DNA from: Nocardioides sp. | GTDB lineage: Bacteria > Actinomycetota > Actinomycetes > Propionibacteriales > Nocardioidaceae | Direction: 5' to 3' | Assembly (NCBI GenBank): GCA_021166815.1 | Contig: JAJPEO010000154.1 | Span: 1-11,518 of the forward strand | Length of the DNA: 11,518 nucleotides | Part shown: piece after piece, positions 1 through 6,928 of the stretch | Position numbering within the stretch: position 1 is the stretch's first letter | How the letters are laid out: each line of letters starts with the position of its first letter | The notes under the pieces: model-generated | Database searches by the model: none | Told to the model about the DNA's origin: nothing | Seen by the model: only the letters and a program-made list of their open reading frames with translations | Translations under genes and position numbers: made by a program

Positions 1-1351
1 GGACGCCGGCGTAGCCGGTGGCCATGGAGCGCTTGAAGACGATGACGTCCTTGGCGTGCCACACCTCGAGCACCGGCATGCCGGCGATCGGGGAGTTGGG
101 CTCCTCCAGGGCGGCCGGGTTGACGGTGTCGTTGGCGCCGATGACCAGGACGACGTCGGTCTCGGAGAAGTCGTCGTTGATCTCGTCCATCTCGAGCACG
201 ATGTCGTAGGGCACCTTGGCCTCGGCGAGCAGCACGTTCATGTGGCCCGGGAGGCGTCCGGCGACCGGGTGGATGCCGAAACGGACGTTGACGCCCTTGT
301 CGCGCAGCTTCTTGGTCATGTCGGCGACGGCGTACTGCGCCTGCGCGGTGGCCATGCCGTAGCCCGGCGTGATGACGACGGACCGGGCGTCGGCGAGCAG
401 CTCGGCGACGGCGTCGGCCTGGATCTCGCGGTGCTCGCCGTAGTCGCGCTCCTCGCCCGAGACCGCACCGTCGGAGCCGAAGCCGCCGGCGATCACGCTG
501 ATGAACGAGCGGTTCATGGCCCGGCACATGATGTAGCTCAGGATCGCACCGGAGGAACCGACCAGCGAGCCGGTGATGATCAGCAGGTTGTTGCTGAGCA
601 TGAAGCCCGCGGCGGCCGCGGCCCAGCCGGAGTACGAGTTCAGCATCGAGACCACGACCGGCATGTCGCCGCCACCGATGGCCGAGACCATGTGGAAGCC
701 GAGCACCAGCGCGAGCGCGGTCATGATGAGCAGCGCGATCACGGCGCTGTCGGCGTCGTTGGCGCGGAACCACACGCCCAGGCCGACCGAGGCGACGATG
801 ATCGCGAGGTTGAGCCAGTGGCGGCCCGGGAGCGTCAGCGGCGCGGACTTCATCTTCGCGCTGAGCTTGAGGTAGGCGACGATCGAGCCCGTGAAGGTCA
901 GGGCGCCGATGAAGACGCCGACGAAGACCTCGATGTCGTGGACGGCCTCGCGGTGGCCGGTGGTCTGCGCCTCGAAGTAGGAGTTGAAGCCGACCAGCAC
1001 GGCGGCGAGGCCGACGAAGCTGTGCAGCATCGCGATGAGCTCGGGCATGCCGGTCATCTCGACCGTCTTGGCCTTCCAGGCGCCGATGACGGCACCGGCG
1101 CCCATGGCGACGGCGATCAGGAGCAGCGTGATGGCGAAGCTGCGCTCGTCGGCGATCTCGGCCTTGCGAGCGGCCAGCAGGATGGTGGAGACCAGGGCGA
1201 TGGCCATGCCGGCCATGCCGGCGAGGTTGCCGGCCTTGGCCGTCTCGTGCTTGCTCAGCCCGGCGAGCGCGACGATGAACAGCACGCCGGCGATCAGGTA
1301 GGCGCCGTTGATGGCGCCGCCCAGTTCGGTGGACGTCAGGAAGTCACTCAT
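1..1351 (-). CDS. pntB: NAD(P) transhydrogenase subunit beta, 3' end cut off by window edge
   Basis: PntB is the membrane and NADP(H)-binding half of the proton-translocating transhydrogenase, which uses the proton gradient to drive hydride transfer from NADH to NADP+. The ATG at 1351 lies 9 bases after the pntA stop; a GGAAGGA-like site sits inside the end of pntA. Translation on the minus strand gives [19 protein letters not shown], then many hydrophobic spans (for example [17 protein letters not shown] and [20 protein letters not shown]). The soluble NADP domain follows, with [40 protein letters not shown] and [14 protein letters not shown], all hallmark PntB motifs. The last visible codons read MATGYAGV, which in full-length PntB lies about 25-30 residues from the C terminus. 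About 450 residues are visible, so only a short tail is missing. No frameshift was seen. Confidence 0.97.
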   Translation of the reverse strand, partial: MSDFLTSTELGGAINGAYLIAGVLFIVALAGLSKHETAKAGNLAGMAGMAIALVSTILLAARKAEIADERSFAITLLLIAVAMGAGAVIGAWKAKTVEMTGMPELIAMLHSFVGLAAVLVGFNSYFEAQTTGHREAVHDIEVFVGVFIGALTFTGSIVAYLKLSAKMKSAPLTLPGRHWLNLAIIVASVGLGVWFRANDADSAVIALLIMTALALVLGFHMVSAIGGGDMPVVVSMLNSYSGWAAAAAGFMLSNNLLIITGSLVGSSGAILSYIMCRAMNRSFISVIAGGFGSDGAVSGEERDYGEHREIQADAVAELLADARSVVITPGYGMATAQAQYAVADMTKKLRDKGVNVRFGIHPVAGRLPGHMNVLLAEAKVPYDIVLEMDEINDDFSETDVVLVIGANDTVNPAALEEPNSPIAGMPVLEVWHAKDVIVFKRSMATGYAGV

Positions 1352-1360
1352 GGTTCGGGG

Positions 1361-2887
1361 TCAGTCCTTCCGGAACATCTCGAGCATGCGGAGGGTGACC
1401 AGGAAGCCACCGAAGATGTTGATGCTGGCCACGAACACCGCGAAGAGCGCGATGCCCATCACCAGGGGGTCGTCGCTGCCGACCTGCAGGATGCCGCCGA
1501 CCAGGATGATCCCGGAGATCGCGTTGGTCTCCGACATCAGCGGGGTGTGCAGGGCGTGCGACACGTTGGAGATGACGTAGTAGCCCACGACCACCGACAG
1601 GACGAACACGGTGAAGAAGCCGAGGAAGTCGGCCGGGGCGTACGCGGTCGCGAGCAGGACCAGCACGGCGGCCAGGGCGGCGGCGTACCACTTGCGGCGC
1701 GGGTCCTTGGGCTTCGCCGGCGCGGCCGGCTCGGCCACGACGGCCGGAGCGGCGGGCGCGGCGGAGACCTGGACGGGCGGCGGCGGCCAGAGGACCTCGC
1801 CCTCGCGGGTGACGGTGATGCCGCGCTGGATCACGTCGTCCATGTCGAGCGTGAGCTGGCCGTCCTTCTCGGGCGTCAGCAGCTTGAGCAGGTTGACGAT
1901 GTTGGTGCCGTAGAGCTGTGAGGTCTGCGCGGCGAGGCGACCGGCGAGGTCGGTGTAGCCGAGCACGACGACGCCGTTGTCGGTGACGATGCGCTCGTCC
2001 TTGACCGTCGCGGCAGCGTTGCCGCCGTTGGCCGCGGCCATGTCGACGATGACCGAGCCGTTGCGCATCCCGGCGATGGTCTCGGCGGAGATCAGCTGGG
2101 GCGCGGGGCGGCCCGGGATCAGCGCGGTGGTGATGACGATGTCGGCGTTGCGTGCCTCCTCGTCGTACATCGCGGCGGTCGCCGCCTCCTGCTCGGCGGT
2201 CATCTCCTTGGCGTAGCCGTCGGAGGAGACCTCCTGCTCCATGTCGACCTGGACGAACTCCGCGCCCATCGACTCGACCTGCTCGGCGACCTCGGGGCGT
2301 ACGTCGAACGCGCGCACGACCGCACCCATCGCGCTCGCCGCGCCGATCGCGGCCAGGCCGGCGACGCCGGCACCCACGACGAAGACGCGGGCGGGCGCGG
2401 TCTTGCCGGCGGCGGTGACCTGGCCGGTGAACATGCGGCCGAACTCGTTGGCCGACTCGATCACGGCGCGGTAGCCCGCGACGTTGGCCATCGAGGACAG
2501 CACGTCCATCGACTGCGCGCGGCTGATGCGCGGGACGGCGTCCATCGCCATGGCGGTCACGCCGGCGGCCTGCAGCTTCTCGATCAGCTCGGGGCTGCGC
2601 ATCGGCGCCATCAGCGAGATGACCGTGGCTCCGCGTCGGAGACGGGCGATCTCCTCGTCGGAGGGGGCGTTGACCTTGACCACGATGTCGCTGGACCAGA
2701 CCTCGTCGGCCGAGACGACCGACGTACCGCTGCTGGTGAATGCCTCGTCAGCCTGGTCGGCGGCGATGCCGGCCCCGGACTCGACGACGACCTCGTAACC
2801 GAGCTTCGCCAGCTGCTCGGCGGTCTTCGCGGTCGCGGCGACCAGGGTCTCACCCGGCCGCGACTCGCGGGGGATGCCGATGCGCAC
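1361..2887 (-). CDS. pntA: NAD(P) transhydrogenase subunit alpha (fused NAD-binding and membrane parts)
   Basis: PntA supplies the NAD(H)-binding domain I and the first membrane helices of the proton-pumping transhydrogenase and works with PntB. The start is GTG at 2887, preceded by AGGAGGA at 5-base spacing. The protein has 508 residues, about the size of E. coli PntA. Residues 1-365 resemble the alanine dehydrogenase/PntA domain: the start MRIGIPRE, the mobile-loop motif [16 protein letters not shown] (120-135), and the dinucleotide motif [15 protein letters not shown] (170-184). A Pro/Ala-rich linker (about 369-397) precedes four hydrophobic spans (about 401-418, 420-440, 456-472, 474-497), which include the conserved [17 protein letters not shown]. 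Some actinobacteria, such as mycobacteria, split these parts into PntAa and PntAb; here they are one protein. It forms an operon with pntB, 9 bases apart. No clear promoter was picked in the 100 bases upstream. Confidence 0.97.
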   Translation of the reverse strand: MRIGIPRESRPGETLVAATAKTAEQLAKLGYEVVVESGAGIAADQADEAFTSSGTSVVSADEVWSSDIVVKVNAPSDEEIARLRRGATVISLMAPMRSPELIEKLQAAGVTAMAMDAVPRISRAQSMDVLSSMANVAGYRAVIESANEFGRMFTGQVTAAGKTAPARVFVVGAGVAGLAAIGAASAMGAVVRAFDVRPEVAEQVESMGAEFVQVDMEQEVSSDGYAKEMTAEQEAATAAMYDEEARNADIVITTALIPGRPAPQLISAETIAGMRNGSVIVDMAAANGGNAAATVKDERIVTDNGVVVLGYTDLAGRLAAQTSQLYGTNIVNLLKLLTPEKDGQLTLDMDDVIQRGITVTREGEVLWPPPPVQVSAAPAAPAVVAEPAAPAKPKDPRRKWYAAALAAVLVLLATAYAPADFLGFFTVFVLSVVVGYYVISNVSHALHTPLMSETNAISGIILVGGILQVGSDDPLVMGIALFAVFVASINIFGGFLVTLRMLEMFRKD

Positions 2888-2933
2888 AGATTCCTCCTGA
2901 AAATGGGACAGACCGTTGGCATCGTTGCACGCG

Positions 2934-2966
2934 GCCCACCCAGGCGGAGACCGATCTCAGGTGGGC
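2934..2966 (-). terminator. hairpin between upp and pntA, probable upp terminator
   Basis: GCCCACC (2934-2940) pairs with GGTGGGC (2960-2966). Inside, GAGA (2947-2950) pairs with TCTC (2955-2958) around CCGA. It lies 22 bases after the upp stop in the direction of upp transcription. There is no clear U-tract on either side, so it may act as an actinobacterial U-less terminator or only as a pause and RNA-stabilising hairpin. It also falls in the pntA upstream region, so an attenuator-like role cannot be excluded. The 100-base gap 2888-2987 otherwise holds only the pntA ribosome binding site. Confidence 0.5.
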
Positions 2967-2987
2967 TGCGTCACGTTACCGATGAGT

Positions 2988-3629
2988 TCAGTGGACGATG
3001 CCGTAGAGGCGGTCGCCGGCGTCGCCCAGACCGGGGACGATGTAGCCCTGCTCGTTGAGCCGCTCGTCCTGGGCCGCGGTCACGACGGTGACGGGCACGT
3101 CGAGGTCCGCGAGCCCCGCCTCCAGCTTGGCCACGCCCTCGGGGGCGACCAGCAGGCAGATGGCGGTGATGTCGTCGGCACCGCGGTCGGTGAGGAAGCG
3201 GATCGCGGCGGCCAGCGTGCCGCCGGTCGCCAGCATCGGGTCGAGGACGTAGCACTGGCGACCGGACAGGTCGTCGGGCAGGCGCTCGGCGTACGTCGAG
3301 GCCTCGAGGGTCTCCTCGTTGCGGACCATGCCGAGGAAGCCCACCTCGGCCGTCGGCAGCAGCCGGGTCATGCCGTCGAGCATGCCGAGGCCGGCGCGCA
3401 GGATGGGCACCACGAGCGGGCGGGGGTATGCCAGGTGGACGCCCGTCGTGGGCGCGACGGGGGTGACGATCGTGTAGGGCTCGACGCGGACGTCGCGGGT
3501 CGCCTCGTAGGCCAGCAGCGTCACGAGCTCGTCGGTCAGCCTGCGGAACGTCGGTGAGTCGGTCATCTCGTTGCGCAGGACGGTGAGCTTGTGGGCGATG
3601 AGCGGGTGGTCGACGACGTGCAGGCGCAT
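2988..3629 (-). CDS. upp: uracil phosphoribosyltransferase
   Basis: Upp converts uracil and PRPP to UMP in the cytoplasm, the main uracil salvage step. The protein is 213 residues, normal for bacterial Upp (about 208-210). Signature segments are [19 protein letters not shown] at the start, [15 protein letters not shown] near residue 73, and the PRPP-binding motif [16 protein letters not shown] near 128-143. The C-terminal uracil-binding region [15 protein letters not shown] ends in GIVH. The ATG at 3629 fits the family N terminus. No Shine-Dalgarno sequence precedes it; instead a -10-like TAGGCT ends 7 bases before the A of ATG, suggesting a leaderless mRNA. It is divergent from the tadA-associated gene, with 111 bases between the starts. 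It is likely monocistronic, since a hairpin and 100 bases separate it from pntA. Confidence 0.97.
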   Translation of the reverse strand: MRLHVVDHPLIAHKLTVLRNEMTDSPTFRRLTDELVTLLAYEATRDVRVEPYTIVTPVAPTTGVHLAYPRPLVVPILRAGLGMLDGMTRLLPTAEVGFLGMVRNEETLEASTYAERLPDDLSGRQCYVLDPMLATGGTLAAAIRFLTDRGADDITAICLLVAPEGVAKLEAGLADLDVPVTVVTAAQDERLNEQGYIVPGLGDAGDRLYGIVH

Positions 3630-3636
3630 GGGGCGC

Positions 3637-3662
3637 AGCCTAGTGCGTCACACCCGGGTCAA
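3637..3662 (-). promoter_or_regulatory. candidate leaderless promoter of upp
   Basis: On the minus strand TTGACC (3662-3657) is followed after 14 bases by TAGGCT (3642-3637), which fits the actinobacterial -10 form TAnnnT. Seven bases later comes the A of the upp ATG (3629), so transcription would start at or next to the start codon. The absence of an upstream Shine-Dalgarno sequence agrees. The 14-base spacer is short for a housekeeping sigma factor, so the -35 assignment is weak and the -10 stronger. Confidence 0.5.
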
Positions 3663-3666
3663 ATAG

Positions 3667-3695
3667 TTGGCGGGCTGGCTGGTTTCTGGGACATT
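3667..3695 (+). promoter_or_regulatory. weak candidate promoter for the tadA-associated gene and tadA
   Basis: TTGGCG (3667-3672) and GACATT (3690-3695) are spaced by 17 bases and would start transcription near 3702, leaving a leader of about 39 bases. The leader contains GAGGAG five bases before the ATG at 3741. The -10 match is poor (3 of 6), so this is only the best candidate in the short divergent gap, which starts with the upp promoter on the other strand. Confidence 0.3.
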
Positions 3696-3740
3696 GGACA
3701 GCGGCCCGCAAGGGGGCATGGGGACTCACGAGGAGCGGTC

Positions 3741-4217
3741 ATGACCGAGGAGCTCGACAGCGTCGATTTCGCCGTGGCCGCCTTCCGCCGCGACGGGGCC
3801 TGGCAGGTGCAGGAGCTCGCCGCGCCCGCCTTCGAGTCCGTCTCCTCCCTCGCGGAGTCGCTGCAGCGACTCGGTGGCGACGAGGGCGGCGTCGCGATGG
3901 TCGCCGTCGACGAGGAGTTCTTCGTCCTCGTGCGCGTGCACGACGCCATCCCGCGGGTGCTGCTCTCCGACGTCGGCGCCGCGGAGACGTGGGAGCTGGC
4001 GCAGTCGGCGCTGGAGTTCCTCGGGGTGCACGTCACCGGCGACGAGGCGGCCCCTGCCGGCGACCTGGACCTGCTGCACGACCTCGGCGTCCACACCCTC
4101 GACCTCGCGGTCCTGCTCGAGGACGGCGAGATGTACCCCGACGAGCAGCTCGGCGAGATCGCTCGCCTCGCCGGATTCGGCGCCGAGTTCGACGAGGCGG
4201 TCGGAGCCGGCGAATGA
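3741..4217 (+). CDS. tRNA adenosine deaminase-associated protein
   Basis: This 158-residue, strongly acidic cytosolic protein matches, by sequence feel and by position, the small actinobacterial family annotated as tRNA adenosine deaminase-associated protein, which is encoded next to tadA. Its biochemical role is not known to me; a partner or regulator of TadA is the inference from gene order. It starts MTEELDSVDFAVAAFRRDG and has a WQVQEL segment. A hydrophobic core VAMVAVDEEFFVLVRV is followed by IPRVLLSDVGAA, then DLDLLHDLGVHTLDLAVLLE, and it ends in a helix-rich acidic tail. No enzyme motif, signal peptide or membrane span is visible. The ATG at 3741 is chosen over an upstream in-frame extension (from 3591) because GAGGAG lies 5 bases before it and the extension would overlap the divergent upp start. 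tadA follows 37 bases after the stop, so the two are probably cotranscribed. Confidence 0.85.
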   Translation: MTEELDSVDFAVAAFRRDGAWQVQELAAPAFESVSSLAESLQRLGGDEGGVAMVAVDEEFFVLVRVHDAIPRVLLSDVGAAETWELAQSALEFLGVHVTGDEAAPAGDLDLLHDLGVHTLDLAVLLEDGEMYPDEQLGEIARLAGFGAEFDEAVGAGE

Positions 4218-4254
4218 TCCTGGCGCCCGCCCACCCGTCGCCGGAGCCGTGCCG

Positions 4255-4707
4255 ATGACGTGGGAGCCGGCGATGCGCGCGGCGCTCTTGGAGGCCGAGG
4301 CGGCGCTCGCGACCGGCGACGTACCTGTCGGAGCCGTCGTCCTCGACCCGGCCGGCGAGGTCATCGCGACCGGTCGCAACGTCCGCGAGGCCGAGGGCGA
4401 CCCCACCGGGCACGCCGAGGTGGTCGCGCTGCGCGCCGCCGCGCGCGTGCGCGGCGAGTGGCGCCTCAGCGGCTGCACGCTCGTGGTGAGCCTGGAGCCG
4501 TGCACCATGTGCGCCGGCGCGCTCGTGCTGGCCCGGGTGGACCGCCTCGTCTTCGGGGCGTACGACGACCGGCTCGGCGCGGCCGGCTCGTTGTGGGACG
4601 TCGTCCGCGACCGGCGGCTCAACCACCGCCCGGAGGTGGTGGGAGGCGTGCTGGCCGACGAGGCGACCGCGCTGCTCGAGGGGTTCTTCGCGAACCACCG
4701 CCGATAG
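4255..4707 (+). CDS. tadA: tRNA-specific adenosine deaminase
   Basis: TadA deaminates adenosine to inosine at wobble position 34 of tRNA-Arg(ACG), letting one tRNA read CGU, CGC and CGA. The 150-residue protein has the zinc deaminase motifs HAEVVAL (H53, with E55 as proton shuttle) and PCTMCAGAL (C83 and C86 as zinc ligands). It also has the N-terminal GDVPVGAVVLD and the distal GAAGSLWDVV typical of TadA, and its length is normal. The ATG at 4255 has GGAG 8 bases upstream; an in-frame GTG at 4249 is too close to that site. It sits 37 bases downstream of the TadA-associated gene. The downstream M28 gene has its own promoter, so the tadA transcript probably ends in the 116-base gap, where the palindrome CCCGATCGGG (4708-4717) directly follows the stop codon. 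Confidence 0.96.
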   Translation: MTWEPAMRAALLEAEAALATGDVPVGAVVLDPAGEVIATGRNVREAEGDPTGHAEVVALRAAARVRGEWRLSGCTLVVSLEPCTMCAGALVLARVDRLVFGAYDDRLGAAGSLWDVVRDRRLNHRPEVVGGVLADEATALLEGFFANHRR

Positions 4708-4740
4708 CCCGATCGGGGGACCCCACATGGCCTGAACGGG

Positions 4741-4769
4741 TGGTCAGAAAGTGTGATCCCGGTTACAGT
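4741..4769 (+). promoter_or_regulatory. promoter of the M28 peptidase gene with an overlapping CRP-like palindrome
   Basis: TGGTCA (4741-4746) and TACAGT (4764-4769) are spaced by 17 bases, predicting a start near 4776 and a leader of about 48 bases. Overlapping the spacer and -10 is TGTGA-N6-TTACA (4752-4767), one base away from the CRP-family consensus TGTGA-N6-TCACA. A regulator bound there would cover the -10 region and so would be expected to repress. The promoter call is fairly good; the operator call is a pattern match only. Confidence 0.5.
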
Positions 4770-4823
4770 CCCCGGCGATGGAGGACCTCGGGCGTCCTCC
4801 CTTACCGGAAGGTCTGCACACCC

Positions 4824-6317
4824 ATGCACCACCGACACCGGCTGCTGGCACTGGGCGCGACCGCGTCCCTCGCCGGCACCTTCCTCCTCGCTCCCGTGAC
4901 GATCGGATCGGCCGCGGGCGCACCCAACCCCAACGACCCAGCCAAGATGGCGCAGGCCGTGCGCACCGCGGCGGTCATGGACCACCTCGAGCAGTTCCAG
5001 GCGATCGCCGACGCCCACGACGGCAACCGCGGCGCCGGCACCAGCGGCTACGAGGCCTCGGCCGAGTACGTCGAGCAGACGCTCCAGGCCGCCGGGTACG
5101 AGACCGAGCGGCAGTACTTCGACTTCGACTACTTCGAGGTCGTCTCCTCCAGCCTGGTGGCCGACGGCACCGAGTTCGACCAGGCCGTCATGTCGTACAG
5201 CCCGTCCACCCCGGACGGCGGAGTGACCGCCGCGCTGGTCAGCCCCGCGGTCGTCACCGGCTGTGAGGTCAGCGACTGGGACGGCATCGACGCGACCGGC
5301 AAGATCGCCGTCATCCAGCGCGGCACGTGCGCGTTCAGCGTGAAGTCGACCGTCGCCAAGGAGGTCGGAGCCGCGGCCGCGGTGATCTACAACAACGCCG
5401 ACGGCGCCCTCAACGGCACCCTCGGCGGCCCGGGCGACTACGTCCCGACCACCGGCATCACCAAGGCCGACGGCGCGGCCCTGCTCACCCACGCCACGGC
5501 GACGCTCGACATCCAGACCGTGAGCGAGCCGAAGACCACCTTCAACATCCTCGCCGAGACTGCACAGGGCCGCGACGACAACGTGGTCATGCTCGGCGCC
5601 CACCTCGACGGCGTCCACGACGGCCCCGGGATCAACGACAACGGCACCGGCTCGGCCGCGATCCTCGAGACCGCTGTCCAGCTGGCCAAGGCCAACAAGC
5701 TCAACAACACCGTGCGCTTCGCCTGGTGGGGCGCCGAGGAGCTGGGCCTGCTCGGCTCCGAGCACTACGTCTCGCAGCTCGACGAGGCGGGGCTCGCGCA
5801 GATCGCGACCTACCTCAACTTCGACATGGTCGGCTCCCCCAACCACATCATCGGCGTGTACGACGCCGACGAGTCGACCTACGAGGCTTCGGTCGACGTG
5901 CCGAAGGGCTCGGCCGAGACGGAGGCCGTGCTGACCGGGTGGTTCGACAGCCAGGACCAGCCGTGGGTCGACACGCCCTTCAGCGGTCGCTCCGACTACG
6001 CGCCCTTCATCGCGGCCGGCGTGCCGTCGTCGGGCCTGTTCACCGGCGGTGACGGCGTGAAGACCGAGGAGCAGGCCGTGATGTTCGGAGGCACAGCGGG
6101 CGTGACGTACGACCAGAACTACAACACGCCGGCGGACGACATCCACAACGTCAACCCCGTCGCGCTCGGCACGATGAGCGACGCGATCGCCGCCGCCACG
6201 ATCCTGCTGGCCCAGGACACGAGCGCGATCAACGGCAAGCGCAGCTACGGCCGCTCGGGTGTCCCGGCCCGGCAGCAGGAGATCGTCATCGAGGGCGTGG
6301 TCCACACCCTGCGCTGA
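4824..6317 (+). CDS. secreted M28-family zinc aminopeptidase with PA domain
   Basis: This is a secreted co-catalytic zinc peptidase of family M28 (Streptomyces aminopeptidase / aminopeptidase Y type), expected to remove N-terminal residues from peptides outside the cell. The ATG at 4824 begins a Sec signal: basic MHHRHR, a hydrophobic core to about residue 28, and likely cleavage after AAGA (about 33). GGAAGG lies 11 bases upstream. A protease-associated (PA) domain spans about 130-235, with DATGKIAVIQRGTCAF and C147/C169 placed for the usual disulfide. The peptidase domain follows. Predicted metal and catalytic residues are H260 (LGAHLDG), D272 (GINDNGTGSAA), E305/E306 (WWGAEELGLLGS), D334 (LNFDMVGSPN) and H441 (NTPADDIHNVNP). 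All are present, so it should be active. Total length is 497 residues. The gene is flanked by its own promoter and a strong terminator, so it is probably monocistronic. Natural substrate unknown. Confidence 0.93.
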   Translation: MHHRHRLLALGATASLAGTFLLAPVTIGSAAGAPNPNDPAKMAQAVRTAAVMDHLEQFQAIADAHDGNRGAGTSGYEASAEYVEQTLQAAGYETERQYFDFDYFEVVSSSLVADGTEFDQAVMSYSPSTPDGGVTAALVSPAVVTGCEVSDWDGIDATGKIAVIQRGTCAFSVKSTVAKEVGAAAAVIYNNADGALNGTLGGPGDYVPTTGITKADGAALLTHATATLDIQTVSEPKTTFNILAETAQGRDDNVVMLGAHLDGVHDGPGINDNGTGSAAILETAVQLAKANKLNNTVRFAWWGAEELGLLGSEHYVSQLDEAGLAQIATYLNFDMVGSPNHIIGVYDADESTYEASVDVPKGSAETEAVLTGWFDSQDQPWVDTPFSGRSDYAPFIAAGVPSSGLFTGGDGVKTEEQAVMFGGTAGVTYDQNYNTPADDIHNVNPVALGTMSDAIAAATILLAQDTSAINGKRSYGRSGVPARQQEIVIEGVVHTLR

Positions 6318-6322
6318 CGACC

Positions 6323-6362
6323 AGTGCGACGCCCCGCGCCCGACGGGCCGGGGCGTCGTACT
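6323..6362 (+). terminator. strong hairpin terminator after the M28 peptidase gene
   Basis: AGTGCGACGCCCCG (6323-6336) pairs with CGGGGCGTCGTACT (6349-6362) over 14 base pairs with one G-T wobble. The loop contains a further GCCC/GGGC pairing (6338-6341 with 6345-6348). It starts 6 bases after the stop codon. Only a short T-rich run (GATTTAG) follows, which is common for actinobacterial terminators. Confidence 0.85.
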
Positions 6363-6365
6363 GAT

Positions 6366-6394
6366 TTAGCCTCCCGGACCGTCTCCGGTAATCT
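6366..6394 (+). promoter_or_regulatory. candidate promoter of tRNA-Ser
   Basis: TAATCT (6389-6394) is a good -10 of the TAnnnT type. It ends 7 bases before the first base of the mature tRNA at 6402, so transcription would start at or just before the tRNA and leave almost no 5' leader. The -35 candidate is TTAGCC (6366-6371) with a 17-base spacer; it is weak. Confidence 0.5.
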
Positions 6395-6401
6395 CTCCCG
6401 C

Positions 6402-6491
6402 GGTGACGTGTCCGAGCGGCCTAAGGAGAACGCCTCGAAAGCGTTTGTGGGCGTGAGTCCACCGAGGGTTCAAATCCCTCCGTCACCGCCA
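6402..6491 (+). tRNA. tRNA-Ser (anticodon CGA), CCA encoded
   Basis: The acceptor stem is GGTGACG (6402-6408) with CGTCACC (6481-6487), followed by discriminator G and encoded CCA (6489-6491). The anticodon stem AACGC/GCGTT encloses loop CTCGAAA, giving anticodon CGA, which reads UCG serine codons. A long variable arm (TGTGGGCGTGAGTCCACCG) marks it as class II, and the T arm has GAGGGTTCAAATCCCTC. Length is 87 bases without CCA, normal for tRNA-Ser. Its anticodon has no A34, so it is not a substrate for the nearby TadA. Confidence 0.98.
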
Positions 6492-6494
6492 TGT

Positions 6495-6510
6495 GATGTC
6501 TCAGGACATC
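6495..6510 (+). repeat. short perfect hairpin just after tRNA-Ser
   Basis: GATGTC (6495-6500) and GACATC (6505-6510) form a 6-bp stem with a TCAG loop, starting 3 bases after the CCA end. It could help 3'-end processing or work together with the larger hairpin that follows at 6516. Confidence 0.5.
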
Positions 6511-6515
6511 CGAAG

Positions 6516-6555
6516 CTCCCGGATCCGCGGCTCGCGGGTCCGGGAGTCTTCATTT
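6516..6555 (+). terminator. terminator of tRNA-Ser
   Basis: CTCCCGGATCCGCG (6516-6529) pairs with CGCGGGTCCGGGAG (6533-6546) over 14 base pairs with one wobble and a GCT loop. It is followed by TCTTCATTT (6547-6555). This is the strongest intrinsic terminator in the window and ends the tRNA transcript. Confidence 0.85.
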
Positions 6556-6634
6556 CGGGGTGCTGCCGCGGCCCGGCGTGCACCCAATCCGCCATTTCGG
6601 GCGAGGCGCACCACCCGCTCGGGTGAGGCGGTGC

Positions 6635-6664
6635 TGGACCCGCGAGCCCGCCTCGGTCGATAGT
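6635..6664 (+). promoter_or_regulatory. candidate promoter of the 69-residue membrane protein gene
   Basis: TGGACC (6635-6640) and GATAGT (6659-6664) are separated by 18 bases, predicting a start near 6671. The -10 is enclosed by the inverted repeat CCTCG (6651-6655) / CGAGG (6665-6669), a possible operator. The rest of 6556-6711 shows no gene. Confidence 0.4.
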
Positions 6665-6711
6665 CGAGGCACGCCCCACACCCCCCGGGGCGACCACGAG
6701 GAGGTTCGGAC

Positions 6712-6921
6712 ATGGGACGACTGATCTCGATCCTGGTGGTGGTGTGGCTCGTCATCGGAGCGCTCGCCGCCTACCAGCGTGACTACTTCTCCGACGCGGA
6801 GACCAACTGCTCGGAGGCCAGCGACGCGGTGCTGACCGTGCTCGCAGGGCCGCTCAACTACCTGGGCGTCAACCCCAAGGTGGAGTGCAAGAACGTCGAC
6901 GTCCCGGAGCCCTCCGAGTAG
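6712..6921 (+). CDS. small single-span membrane protein, function unknown
   Basis: The 69-residue product starts MGRLISILVVVWLVIGALAAY, a positively charged tip followed by one hydrophobic span (about 4-20). An acidic outer part of about 48 residues follows, with two cysteines (C33 and C59) and a Pro/Glu-rich end. By the positive-inside rule the C terminus should lie outside the cell, where the two cysteines could form a disulfide. No signal-peptidase site is obvious, so I read it as a membrane anchor. The ATG at 6712 is preceded by GGAGG at about 8 bases, a strong ribosome binding site, which together with a candidate promoter supports a real gene. It is convergent with the large zinc-ribbon membrane gene, only 7 bases between the stops. 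I do not recognise a named family; short proteins of this look occur in actinobacteria. Confidence 0.8.
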   Translation: MGRLISILVVVWLVIGALAAYQRDYFSDAETNCSEASDAVLTVLAGPLNYLGVNPKVECKNVDVPEPSE

Positions 6922-6928
6922 GCCGCGC

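Noticed and set aside
56..1921. 621-codon open frame on the plus strand, antisense to pntA and pntB
   Set aside because: Composition is His/Asp/Gly/Arg repeats without family features, opposite to clear pntA and pntB; a shadow of codon bias.
3726..6305. 859-codon open frame on the minus strand, antisense to the tadA-associated gene, tadA and the M28 peptidase gene
   Set aside because: The reading is low-complexity, Arg/Gly/Val/Asp-rich and lacks any domain. The plus strand holds three well-supported genes with motifs. Long antisense frames are expected at this GC content.
6402..6491. tRNA-Ser as an attachment site for an integrated element
   Set aside because: No integrase gene and no second copy of the tRNA 3' end was found in the window.
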